Shown here: positions 1-8,926 of the stretch, piece by piece
Numbering within the stretch: position 1 is the stretch's first letter
How the letters are laid out: the number at the start of each line of letters is the position of its first letter
NCBI GenBank assembly: GCA_015499985.1
Contig: JAAAUF010001209.1
Coordinates: 1-10,325 of the forward strand
Length of the DNA: 10,325 nucleotides
Reading direction: 5' to 3'
Source: Haplosporangium gracile
Lineage: Eukaryota > Mortierellomycota > Mortierellomycetes > Mortierellales > Mortierellaceae
Made by a program: the position numbers and the translations under genes
The notes under the pieces: model-generated
Databases searched by the model: none
The model's input: the letters and a program-made list of their open reading frames with translations, nothing else
What the model was told of the DNA's origin: nothing

Positions 1-150
1 TCCAGTATCTTTGTCTCGCGCTTCTCGGTCCAAGGATGGAAACACCAAAACTATTCGTTTGAACGGGTCTGTCGACTGCAAGAACCTACTTTGCCCTCGG
101 AGACGCGCCAGGCGAGGATCAATGGGACGAGATGCCAATGCCACCAATAA
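1..150. other. window edge, possible 5' part of the helicase remnant
   Basis: No frame gives a convincing protein here. The frame that later carries the helicase reads upstream to a TAA at 148-150 and is open above it, but shows no recognisable motif. Another frame (codons about 75-161, stop TGA 162-164) gives an acidic stretch containing GDAPGEDQWDEMP, which could be a degraded disordered N-terminus, as Dbp5-type helicases have one before the Q motif. This cannot be decided without an intact homologue. Confidence 0.25.
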
Positions 151-1571
151 TATCGCGACAATGAGACCGTCTTTATCGATTTTTTTACTACCCATCAGCT
201 CAATTAGCAAGGATATACCCGCAACTCCACCTATCGCTTCCAAGACATGCCGATTTCTAATACAATTTACCAGATGCTGGATGAAGCTCTGTAAGTCCTT
301 TTTTCCTTCAACAAAGTAATGGACGCTGTACACCTTTTATACACACATACTAACTCACTGCTTTCTTGTGGTGGCGGTAGTATTCCCTTTTTCGTAGTAT
401 CGTTTCTTTTCATACGACCCAAAAAAAAAACAATTCCTCCATTGTTGAAAAAAAGAGCACCCTCGTCCAGACCTAGAAACGAGAGGACCGCCTCCAAGCT
501 ATCGCCATCGCCGCCCACAACAAAGTCGCCGATCTCGACGATACTGATATTCTGGAAGTCATCATCTTGATTGCAACACCTGAGCAAGGTCGAGAGCTCA
601 AGGAGACCTTTGCGGACGTCTTCTCTGCCACCAACAGTGTCCTTTCTAAACCTCTGGGGACGATCAAGAACAGCGGCGTAGACAACCGGCTCGTCTATAT
701 CGGAACTACTGATTGAATCCATGCCCAGTTCAAGAGTGGAGTTTTGGGACAGAGCACCATCACCCTTCGCATTGCCGAGGGCGCAGAGGAATATCTTGTC
801 AAGGGCCAGGACAATGACGTTGTGGCCGTCCGTCAACTCTTGCCTAAAGACCTTCAGACCGCCGTCTTTGTCGAAACGGTCGATTTCGAGACAGCCACCT
901 ATGCTGCCTGCCTTTGCGATCTTTCAACCACCCAGGTCATGATTGTTGTCCCAATTATGGACAATATTGACCAATTGTTTTTAGATCTGGGGCACGATGA
1001 TAGTGCAGTGAGCGTGTATTTGAAAGCCCTAGACTGTCTTAAGCAGTTTTTGACCCATTTCGAACACGAACGTGTCATCATCTTTTATCCTGATCTCGCG
1101 AGTGCTCACGGGTAAGAGTTTGCAAAGCAGACCACCAAGATCTTGCAAGACGATTACCATCGTGTGAAGAAGAACGTCCCTACGACCTGAACACAGACAA
1201 CATTGTCTTTTACGGCAAGGGCATGAACTCATCCTTTCGCGAAGCCGATTTGGAGACCTTCCAATCGGGCAAGGCTCACATTCTATTCACTAACGACAAG
1301 ACGATCTTCTTGGTGGACGATATCCCAGGCATAAGCGCCGTCATCGTCTACGCCACCTCCGTCGCCGATGGAACGTGCATCAACCCTTTGCAGTTCCTGG
1401 ATATCGTCGGTCAATACTCTCTCCAGGACTGTAAAAGCAAAAACGGTCAACTACACTCTTACCAGGACAATCGAATCCGGCCTCAAGACCTTTGTTGTGG
1501 GGAACTCACGAACCAGAGAGATCTTTAGGCGCGCCTTCATTGACATCCAAGACTACCCCTATGAACGTTAA
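151..1571 (+). pseudogene. decayed DEAD-box RNA helicase (Dbp5/DDX19-like)
   Basis: Intact relatives are ATP-dependent RNA helicases that remodel mRNPs; the Dbp5 type acts at the nuclear pore. The fold can be followed in order: Q-motif-like RFQDMPISNTIYQML (about 241-279); the P-loop region (465-494), where SGTGKT is expected but KREDRL stands; ATPEQGREL for motif Ia; IGTTD then a stop for the GTPGR motif; AEGAEEYL for DEAD; LPKDLQTAVFVET for motif III (SAT gives VET); RVIIFYPDL for motif IV; FQSGKAHILFTND and DDIPGISAVIVYA for motif V and flank; LDIVGQ for HRIGR. An insertion before the last motif (SVADGTCINPLQ) resembles Dbp5. Lesions: TAG 205, TAG 474, TGA 714, TAA 1113, frame loss near 1166-1180, and a compensating shift near 1415-1440; final stop TAA 1569-1571. 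The family assignment rests on recalled alignment. It retains an intron, so it is not a processed copy. A diverged pseudo-helicase that later acquired stops is possible. Confidence 0.7.
291..397 (+). other. retained intron in the helicase remnant
   Basis: This 107-nt stretch starts with GTAAGT, has a perfect TACTAAC branch-site motif at 348-354 and ends TCGTAG. Removing it joins codon bases CT to T and keeps the helicase frame continuous from the Q-motif exon into the P-loop exon, with spacing close to that of intact DEAD-box proteins. An alternative AG at 379-380 would break the frame. The intact splice signals show that the copy came from genomic DNA rather than by retroposition. Confidence 0.6.
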
Positions 1572-2403
1572 CCACCTCCTCCCCTCTTCTTCATCATTTT
1601 CTTCTTCTTCCTCTTCCATATTGTCCCACCCACAAACAGTGGTTTCTCTCCGAAACCCCATGCATTTCTTCTTTTCCTTGCTTTTCCTTTCCCCATTCCT
1701 ACCACTTTTTTTTTTTTCTTTCTTCCTCCTCCTCCTCCTCCTCATCTTCAAACAATAACACTGAACTATTCTGAACTCCAGGTAGGAAGAAGCCTATTCC
1801 ATTTGATATTTCTTTTTTCTTTGTAGTCGCTTATTTTAACAATAGTCAACTTCTTAATGGAAGTAAAGCACAGGAAAGAAGTAAAAAAGGAAGAAAAATT
1901 TTACATGCTGTACGAAGAGGCTTACATTTTTTCACTTTCAACCGCATTGGACCTTCGCAATGCAATCGACCGAAACAGAAAAGAAGGTTACCGTGGAGAA
2001 AGGGGGGACTATTTGGAAAATTTTATTTTTGAAATGTAGAAAGAAAGTAAGACAATGTAGAGTGAACTGAAAGAAGGTGATGAAATGAAAGAGTGAAGTA
2101 GTTTGAAAGAGGGCAAGGGGGAAGAATGGTGTTGTTTTTGTTGCTTTTGTGGTGGGACATTATTTTTTAGTATCGAGGGATCGATGGAAGGTATGGTTCG
2201 AAAGATGGAGAAAGGGTTTTCTTTGAGGAAGGATGTATGAGTGTTTGAATAACATGAACATGTGAGTGGCAATAACAAAGGGTTAAAAAAAGTACAAAAT
2301 AGCTCTTGTGTAATAGGATCGCGGCCTTTATGAAGGCTGATGGGAATGGTAGAAATGAAAAGAAATTTGTCCGCCAAAAGACGGACGACATGCGTTATTA
2401 TTT
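1572..2403. other. convergent intergenic region, 3' flanks
   Basis: About 830 bases between the end of the helicase remnant (plus strand) and the stop of the RhoGAP gene (minus strand). The first 180 bases are pyrimidine-rich on the plus strand; from about 1857 to 2240 the plus strand is purine-rich. No open frame here looks coding. For the minus-strand gene, an AATAAA lies at 2027-2022, about 380 bases beyond the stop, and weaker AT-rich signals lie just after the stop, so the poly(A) site is undecided. Confidence 0.5.
1706..1743. repeat. T12 run followed by a (CTC)n tract
   Basis: Twelve T residues (1706-1717), a short CT-rich spacer, then about six CTC/TCC triplets. This is a simple-sequence tract inside the pyrimidine-rich 3' flank of the helicase remnant. 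On the minus strand it would read as an Arg/Lys/Glu-rich peptide, which is not a gene. Confidence 0.8.
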
Positions 2404-5400
2404 TTAGGCGACCTCGACCTGCAAAACCGCCTGGGACTCGAACGGGTGCACTGGCGCTTGCTCCTGCTCCTGCTGCTGCTGCGCCTGCGCCTGCATCTGT
2501 TCCTGCTTCTGCATCTGCTCCAACTGCTGTTGCGCCTCCCCATTATACTGCGCAACTTCCTCCTCCAGCTTATCAATGACCACCCACCCAACAGCACCAT
2601 CCTCAACAGGTTCCAACATGACCCATCCGCTATCCTGACCCGCCATGTGCTCGATACACATCCAAGGGAAGACTTCGTCCATCTTCTCGACTGTGCGGGT
2701 CATCACATCCTGACGACGCACTCCCAGAGGTAACAAGCGTCTCTTACGTCCTCCATTGACACTGGTGGGCAATCCTGCTGATGGCGAAGGGACTGCAACG
2801 GTCTTCTTGCTTGCCTTGAACTTCTTGCCAAACAAACCACCCTTGGTCTTGCCACCGCTCGTAGTCGCCGACGACTTGACAGAGCTTGGGGTGACGGACA
2901 ACTCAGAACACTTATCGGACGAGGACGACGGCAAAGAACCATATCCAGAACCACCGGAGGTCAAAGGCGACGGCATGGTCTTGGCTCTCGAGGGGATCAT
3001 TGGTGTCATCGATTCGGGTGAGTTCACGGCACGGGGAACACTGTCCAACTGGGGCATGGTCGACCCACGCACAAACGATCCGCTGCTGATAATTGTCGCC
3101 TGGCTCACTCCTCCCGTCGATCCGGCCATCAACGCCGCCATCGCCTTGGGGTCCTTGGCCAACGCAATAAAGCTCTCTTGGGCGGCCTTCAACGCCGCGG
3201 CTCTCTGGGCTGGGCTCGGTCCTTGATCTTGATGTTGTTGTTGCTGCTGTCCGTTCTTGTTGATCGCTTGGCCTAGACGAGATGGCTGTTGTCCTGGAAG
3301 ATCCGAGTTTGCTGTCATTGCTCGCTGCTGTTGCTGGGATTGGGACTGTTGGAATGTTGAGTTCGTCTCCTTCTCGTCCTCCACTGCGGTAACAGTCGAG
3401 CTCTGTTGCTTCCAAGGATCCTCCTGGGACGACATCCATTGTTGAGACTTTTGGATTCCAGATAGGTACTGCTCCGGTTCAGTGAAAAATTTAGATTTGA
3501 AGCCAAGCTCAGAAAACTGGTCCCATTGCACCTGGTAGTAGAGCTTACCATCCTTCAGGAGCGTTGCGGCCGAGAACCGGTATTCCTTCTTCTCGTCCGC
3601 AGTGGCTGCCTTCTTGGGGATGCGTTCTCTAGTAGGTGATGTAGGGGTGTCTTGAGACTTGAGCAAAGTGGCGGCACCGTCTGAAGAGGAAGAAGACTTG
3701 AGAGATACGGACGCGGATGAGGGGTCGGTCGACGAAGACGATGACTCTTCCTCGTTTGAAGCTACACCACTATCATCTGTAGTGTAAGAGCTGTCAGAGA
3801 CGAGGGTTTCTCCAGACAAATCACGCACAATTGCTGTACTAGTAGACTTTTTTGAACGACCAAGAGGGCTGGAAGGTGGACTGAGAGTCATACCATTCTT
3901 CTTCTTGGTGGCCATGGAAAGCGCAGAGGCGGCTGCTGCGGTCATGAGAGGACTCCTGGTGACCTTGCGGCGATGCTGTTCCCTAGTAGGTGAGAGAGAA
4001 CTACCACTCGACCCAACCATAATACTGGCGGCCGAAGCGCGTCGTGCCCCGTTCCAGGTGTTCTTAGCTCGCATCAAGCCGTTGCCACTGTTTCCATTGA
4101 ATCCTGAGGTCGACTCTGTTGCCGCTGTCGTGGCGGTGCTGGCCACTGAAGCCGCGCTGCCAGCAGAAATAGGGAAGGACTCCTGTGCCATACGTCTCCA
4201 ACTGTCCGAGGAACCGTCGTCGCCGAGGTGCATGAAAGCAGGGGCAGTAGCCGGCGCGGGACTAAGGAGGCTGTTCTCTTGGTCCTGACCTGCACCGGTG
4301 ACGGCTCCCAATATATCATCGATAAAATTGAGCTCCAGACGAGGAGGCTCGATCGAGACCACAGGAGTTCCTGCAGTGGTGATGGTCGCAGAAGAAATGA
4401 CGGAGGAAGCGGTGGTAGCAGTTGTACCGACAACCTGGTTGTTGATCCTCACAGGCTTCAACTGATCATCACTCTGCTTGTTGCGCAGTTTGAACGATAA
4501 GGCGCGGATAAAACCAGGAGTTTTAGACTTGTTGCCGGTGTCCACGCTGAGCTGCTGCGAGGACGAAATCGAAGAGCTTGAGAAGGTGACTCCTTGCTGA
4601 AGTGCAGGTCGGTTCTTGTCAGCGCCGCCACCAGTGCCGCGCGAGCGGTTAGGTTGTTGAGCACCACTTTTTTGCTGATGTGGTGAAGAAGCAGTAGAAG
4701 AGTTGCTGTGAGTGCTGGTGCTACCGGTAGGCGAGCGCTTGTTGCTGATGTTGCCATTTGTAGACGAAGACGACGTGGCCTGGCCCTGAATGTAGCCTGG
4801 AGGCGGCGAGATGGGGCGCTCAGGGAAGTTCTCCTGAAACTTGGACTTAACCTCACCTCGAGGAGAGATGGGTCCAGTGGCGATGGGCGTGAAGATGACG
4901 CTGACTTCGGCAACCTTTGGTGGACGCGAAACAACCTCGAACGCCTTCTCGGCAGGAAGCTCGTGCACAGGCGAGCTGACCAAATGCGAAGTCTCGATAG
5001 GGAGAGACAAGGTGTTACCAAAGGGTTGAGACGTTTGGGAGCGCATACCCATGCTGGTGGTGAACGAAGGTAAGTCACGGACATTGAGGTCCATCATCGA
5101 TTTGGGGCGGTCGCTCAAGGTCAACTGAGAGCGACGGCGAGGCTGAACAGGCAGACCCTCCAAGTCCATGGGGGAAGACTCAAGGCAGAACTCTGAGCTG
5201 GCACGGGCGGGTTCCTCATCGCAGATATCATGGAGCTGCAAGTAAGGATCATTGACAACAAAGTCGATGACAGACTGACCATCGGTCTGCAGCTGCTGTG
5301 GGTGAAGGATGATGGGCTCGCTGTAGATCTCGTTGGGGCGTCGGTTGGAGCGGATGCCCATACTGCTGAAGGGATCCATTGACATTGAGCGACGAAGGGC

Positions 5401-7685
5401 CGAGTTACGACGAGCACGTTGAGGGCGCATTGAGGGCGAGGTTCTGACAGGGGGGTTGTGAAGGACTTGACCGATACGAGCATTGTTTGAGGCAGCCATA
5501 CGGTGAAGCGAATTCTGGGGGGAAGAACTACCAGATGGGCGGCCGTTGTAGGAAAAGTCCTGCTGAGACTGAGCACGGTTCAATGCCTGGTACAAGTTGG
5601 GCTGGTTCTCTTGCATGTGGCGCATACGCATAGAGGCCAGCTTATCCTGTGGGTGATCGCGGAAGCTGCGGAGAGGAGCAGCTGGGGGACCGGCAAGTCC
5701 GAATCCACTGCTATTACTGCTGGCGCTGTTGGACCGGGTGACTCCATGCTTGTCCAGGTACGCTGCTGTACGAAGGGGCTCCTTCTGGAAGCTGGCCAAC
5801 GAGGGCATCTCGTCAGAGCGCATGTCAATGTTTTGGTTAAAGTCCCATCCAAGACCGTCAGCAAAATCGGGGATCAGAGAGTCATGGGGCTCTTCGGGCT
5901 CATTGGCATGGGTCACCTCAGGGTCAGAGTCATATCCTTCCTCTGCATCGGGGGCCTCTGGATCATTCGACTTATCGTACAGACTTTCCATATCAGCGAC
6001 CGATGATCGTCTGCGGTTCATCATCACGGCTGGCCGCAACAATTGGTGTGCAGACATGTTCTCCTGTTGACGAAGACGGTTGAGATGGGACATGTCCTGC
6101 ATGAGCTCCTCGTACTCAGTCCGCTCCTCCTCATAATAGGGCGATGTAGGTCGAGGGGATGCAGGAAGAGGCGAGGTTGGTCTTGAGATCGACATGCTCG
6201 ACTTTGCCAAAGACTGAGTTCGGGAAAGGGAGTCTCCAAAGACACCACCAGCGTGCGAGAGCGGCGACGCAGACTGAGGCGTCAAGACGGTGTCAAAGTA
6301 TCCGTTGGCGTTGGCAAAGCTGCGAGGGGTCGTTGCGCTCATGGGCATGCTAGAGCCAGCACTTGAAGGGAGAGAGATATCGAGGCGGGAGGGCAAGTTA
6401 TGGTAGGGCATCTGCATCCGCATGTTAGCTTTCTCCTCATTCTGTTGACGGGCGCTCTTGAGGACTCGGGTCTCGCTGCAAAAGTATGTGTTCTCGTCCC
6501 AGTCGTCGGGTTGGTCAATCTTGGCAAGGTCGTATTGGGTCTTGATGCGGAGGAAGGCGCGCAGGAGATCTTCGCAGGCAGCGCCCCACAGGTTGCGTTG
6601 TTGGAGAGATGCGTCAAAGGTAGTGAACTCGCGCTCGGGCTCTGCCATAATGCTCAGTGAAATGGCTTTGGCGACCACGACCAGCGTCATGCCGTTGAGG
6701 TGAGCAAGGAGAGTGACATCGGCGCAGAGAGAAAAGAGATCGAGCAAGATGGACCGGTTTGTGGCTGGGAGATCCTTGATGAACTTTGAAAAGTTGCGAT
6801 CTAAACGAAGTGAGCGTTTTTGCAACGGACAGTTAGCATTATCACGCAATGGGGTCAATGCGTAAATACAAAAAAAAAAAAAGGAAGCTCATACTGCATG
6901 TGAGGAGGAGGAGAGCAGACATACCTTGGTCGAGATACAGAACGCGATAGTCATCATATGTGACAAGAGTCTCTTCTGAGTATCGAATGGCCCACTTCAT
7001 GGCATGAGCAACCAGATGGATATCGAGACGGTGCAACGGTGAGAGCTCGGTGCTGGCATCATCATCGAGGATCATACGTATCGTGTTGAGGATGACCTTT
7101 TGGCTCTGGCCCATCTGCACCTGGCGCAGAATTCCCTTTGTTGTGAGTCCTATAAATAACAAAAGGTGGCAGTAAAAAGGAAATATTTCCTGTGTTAATT
7201 AAACTACAGATGCGTATAGCTCACTATGCATGTCGTATTAACAGTCGTCCCTTTTTTCCTATTGTGACAAGAATAACACACAGATACAGAAGGAAAAAAT
7301 GGTTGAACTTGCCTCTCTCTCGGATTTCTTTAACACACCGCTTTACAATCAGAAGTGTCATCTCCATAGATAGATCGGGCATTGCCATGTTGTTCTCAGT
7401 CTCGGACTCTGCGAAGACTTTGGAAATAAGGCCCTTCTTCTGGATACTCTTGGCACGGCGAAGGTTGCCATTGCTGGAGGAGCGCAACAGACTGCCCCGT
7501 CGAGAGAGCGATGGATTGCTGGCAGAATAAGGAGAAGTTGGATCGAGTGACCGGGATTGAGACATGTCGCTCGTGGCTGTGAAAATACTGACTCCGCTCG
7601 AGGCGGGCGGATTGGTGAAGCTCCCTGCTTGGTTTTTGAAGGACTCGCGCAGGTTTTTGGCGCTGGATACAAGTCGGACCGACAT
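2404..7685 (-). CDS. RhoGAP-domain protein, Msb1-like, 1664 aa, three exons
   Basis: Exons 7685-7313, 7149-6925 and 6800-2404 join in frame (4995 nt with TAA stop). The ATG at 7685 has A at -3. RhoGAP proteins stimulate GTP hydrolysis by Rho/Cdc42 GTPases; fungal Msb1 relatives act in polarity and wall signalling. Residues 1-100 are Ser/basic rich. The RhoGAP fold covers about 103-288: RERGLTTKGILRQ (candidate arginine finger R133), HLVAHAMKWAIRY (K176, R180) followed by TLVTYDDY, DLPATNRSILLDLF (from 209) and LNGMT (N235), matching the usual GIFR, LLK..LR, LP..N and NKMT positions. From about 300 on the protein is disordered, Ser/Pro/Gln-rich, with RRxS-type sites (RRRSS near 463, RRNSALRRSMS near 665), an acidic stretch near 480-520 and polyQ runs. 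Two ordered-looking islands occur at 1273-1322 and 1549-1615, followed by a Gln/Glu-rich segment (1617-1648). The exact subfamily is inferred. Confidence 0.85.
6801..6924 (-). other. intron 2 of the RhoGAP gene
   Basis: A 124-nt intron with donor GTATGT (6924-6919), branch-site motif TGCTAAC (6838-6832) and acceptor TTTAG ending at 6801. It is phase 1: G from exon 2 joins AT from exon 3 to make Asp200. It contains a T-rich run on the sense strand. Splicing joins the TYDDYRVLYLDQ end of exon 2 to RNFSKFIKDLPATN, giving a continuous RhoGAP fold. Confidence 0.88.
7150..7312 (-). other. intron 1 of the RhoGAP gene (GC-AG type)
   Basis: A 163-nt intron. The acceptor TTTATAG ends at 7150 and exon 2 must start with two bases of a split codon (GA then CTC). 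The only donor giving the right phase without a stop is GCAAGT (7312-7307), preceded by GAGAG; it makes Gly125 (G plus GA) and the peptide EIRERGLTTKGILR. The GT two bases further in (GTTCAA) gives the wrong frame, and the phase-compatible upstream GT (GTGTTA) creates a TGA at the junction. A weak branch-like TTAAC lies at 7198-7194. Confidence 0.75.
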
Positions 7686-7880
7686 GTTGTGTATGTGTAG
7701 TTAAGAGTTGTGGAGAAACAAGGGGGAGGGAGAGAGCGAAAGGAGAGAGAGAGCGAAAGGAGTTGAAAGGAGGTGGTTATTGGGTTTCTTTTCTGCTGGA
7801 AAAAAGGTGAGGGGTTGCTGGATCCAGTAAATGTTGTTGTTGTAGTTGAATCCTGGTTGTCGGAAAAATAATTGGTGGCG
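7686..7880 (-). promoter_or_regulatory. likely promoter / 5' leader of the RhoGAP gene
   Basis: Directly upstream of the ATG, the sense strand has a long CT-rich block (7770-7700), as is common just before fungal transcription starts. Two CCAAT pentamers lie on the sense strand at 7783-7779 and 7875-7871. No clear TATA box is seen. The transcription start is not determined, so part of this may be leader. Confidence 0.4.
7731..7762. repeat. tandem 15-bp direct repeat in the CT/GA block
   Basis: AGAGAGCGAAAGGAG occurs at 7731-7745 and again at 7748-7762, a 17-base period, with a partial GAAAGGAG after it. It lies inside the purine-rich (plus strand) block just upstream of the RhoGAP start and may be slippage of simple sequence. 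Confidence 0.75.
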
Positions 7881-8028
7881 GAGTCGAGAACACACACACA
7901 ACAGAACGCACAGGTCACACAGACAGGAGTTAGTAGCACAATGATCAATTTACACAATAATTAGTAGAGGTGAATAAGAGAAAGAGAGTTAGCGTTAGCA
8001 AAAAAAAAGGGTTAGTAAACAAAAAAAA

Positions 8029-8044
8029 GAGAGAGAGAGAGAGA
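8029..8044. repeat. (GA)8 microsatellite
   Basis: Eight GA dinucleotides follow an A-run at 8021-8028 and run into further GA-rich sequence. It lies about 340 bases upstream of the RhoGAP ATG. Confidence 0.85.
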
Positions 8045-8386
8045 AGGAAAGAGAGAAAAGAGAGAAGATGATGGTGATGGTTAGTTATCCAGGCGGGGAT
8101 ATCTGCTGGGCGAAGCACTGATGGATGACTGGCTGTGCTGAAGGTAATCAATCATGTCGTGGTGATGAAATCAGTCAGTCTCAGATCACAAAAAAAGACA
8201 GTGGCCAGTGCGTCCCCTCCCTGTCACTACGCCTAGGCGGATCATAAAATGTGAAAAAAAAAAGAGTTGCTGTGCCCTGTGGAGGAGAGCAAAAGTATCG
8301 GAGACGGAGATGAAAATCTCTCCAAGAGGAGTCACTCACTCTACGTGCTAGTAGTCTTCACTTTCACACCTCTTTTTCTTATTGTA

Positions 8387-8442
8387 GTTGTTGTTGCTGT
8401 TGCTGTTGTCGTTATTGTTGCCGATGATGATGTTGTTGTTGA
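8387..8442. repeat. imperfect (GTT/GCT/GAT) trinucleotide tract
   Basis: A run of GTT triplets with GCT, GTC, ATT and GAT variants. On the plus strand one frame reads as a poly-Val-like hydrophobic peptide; on the minus strand the frames give Asn/Gln/His runs soon closed by stops. I treat it as simple sequence rather than coding. Confidence 0.75.
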
Positions 8443-8907
8443 CGTGTGTCTTTCCCAGTGATTCCTCAATTAAGTGGTTATCTCTCACTACTTCTCAGGG
8501 TTCACACTTGTGCACTTGAATTGTCGTTTAGGTTGCCTCTTGGTACGAAGGGAAGGGATGGAAGGATGGTGGCGATGGAGGAGTGTGTGCGAGGGTAGAC
8601 AAGGGCAGGGTGAGAGAAGGATGGGGTAGAAAGTAATGGAGGGTGGTGAACTTGCGTCGAGAAGGTGTGAAGAGAGAGTAATAGAGAGAGAAAAAAGACA
8701 AAGGAGGCAATGGGTATACTCAACAAGTAATAGCAGTCGGTATCATAGAGATGTGAGAGGAGAAAAGATAAAACGAGAAGGTGGAGAAATCGTGGCAAGT
8801 GTGAGGGGAGTCTAACGACACACGGTACTAAAAATGCGGAGACCTCAAAAAAGGGAGGAACTGAGGCCATGGCGGAGAAAGGACCAGATAACCGAAGAGC
8901 ATTGCGC

Positions 8908-8926
8908 AAAAAAAAAAAAAAAAAAA
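8908..8926. repeat. A19 homopolymer
   Basis: Nineteen consecutive A residues flanked by GCGC and GTTGGGCG. No retrogene or element body is recognisable on the 5' side, so I do not read it as a retroposition tail. Confidence 0.85.

Noticed and set aside
11..319. 102-codon plus-strand reading frame at the window start
   Set aside because: It runs through the intron donor at 291, lies out of the helicase frame and has no protein-like features.
205..1115. Recoded stop codons (readthrough or variant genetic code) in the helicase gene
   Set aside because: All three stop types occur in frame, frameshifts are present too, and the 1664-codon neighbour has no internal stops and ends normally with TAA. 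Gene decay is simpler.
151..1571. Processed (retroposed) pseudogene
   Set aside because: An intron with GTAAGT, TACTAAC and TAG signals is still present at 291-397, and no poly(A) tail follows the end at 1571.
5503..6006. Long antisense frame (167 codons) and other plus-strand frames across the RhoGAP exon
   Set aside because: They are shadows of the GC-rich coding strand, without motifs; the minus-strand frame is open for 4.4 kb.
7358..7957. 199-codon minus-strand frame overlapping exon 1 of the RhoGAP
   Set aside because: Its sequence is Ser/Thr/Pro low complexity read from the CT-rich leader; the overlapping RhoGAP frame splices into a recognisable domain.
8008..8016. AGGGTTAG, telomere-like
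   Set aside because: It is a single copy with no tandem array.
8267..8461. Small plus-strand protein with a Val-rich membrane-like segment
   Set aside because: The hydrophobic stretch comes from a GTT microsatellite; there is no supporting context.
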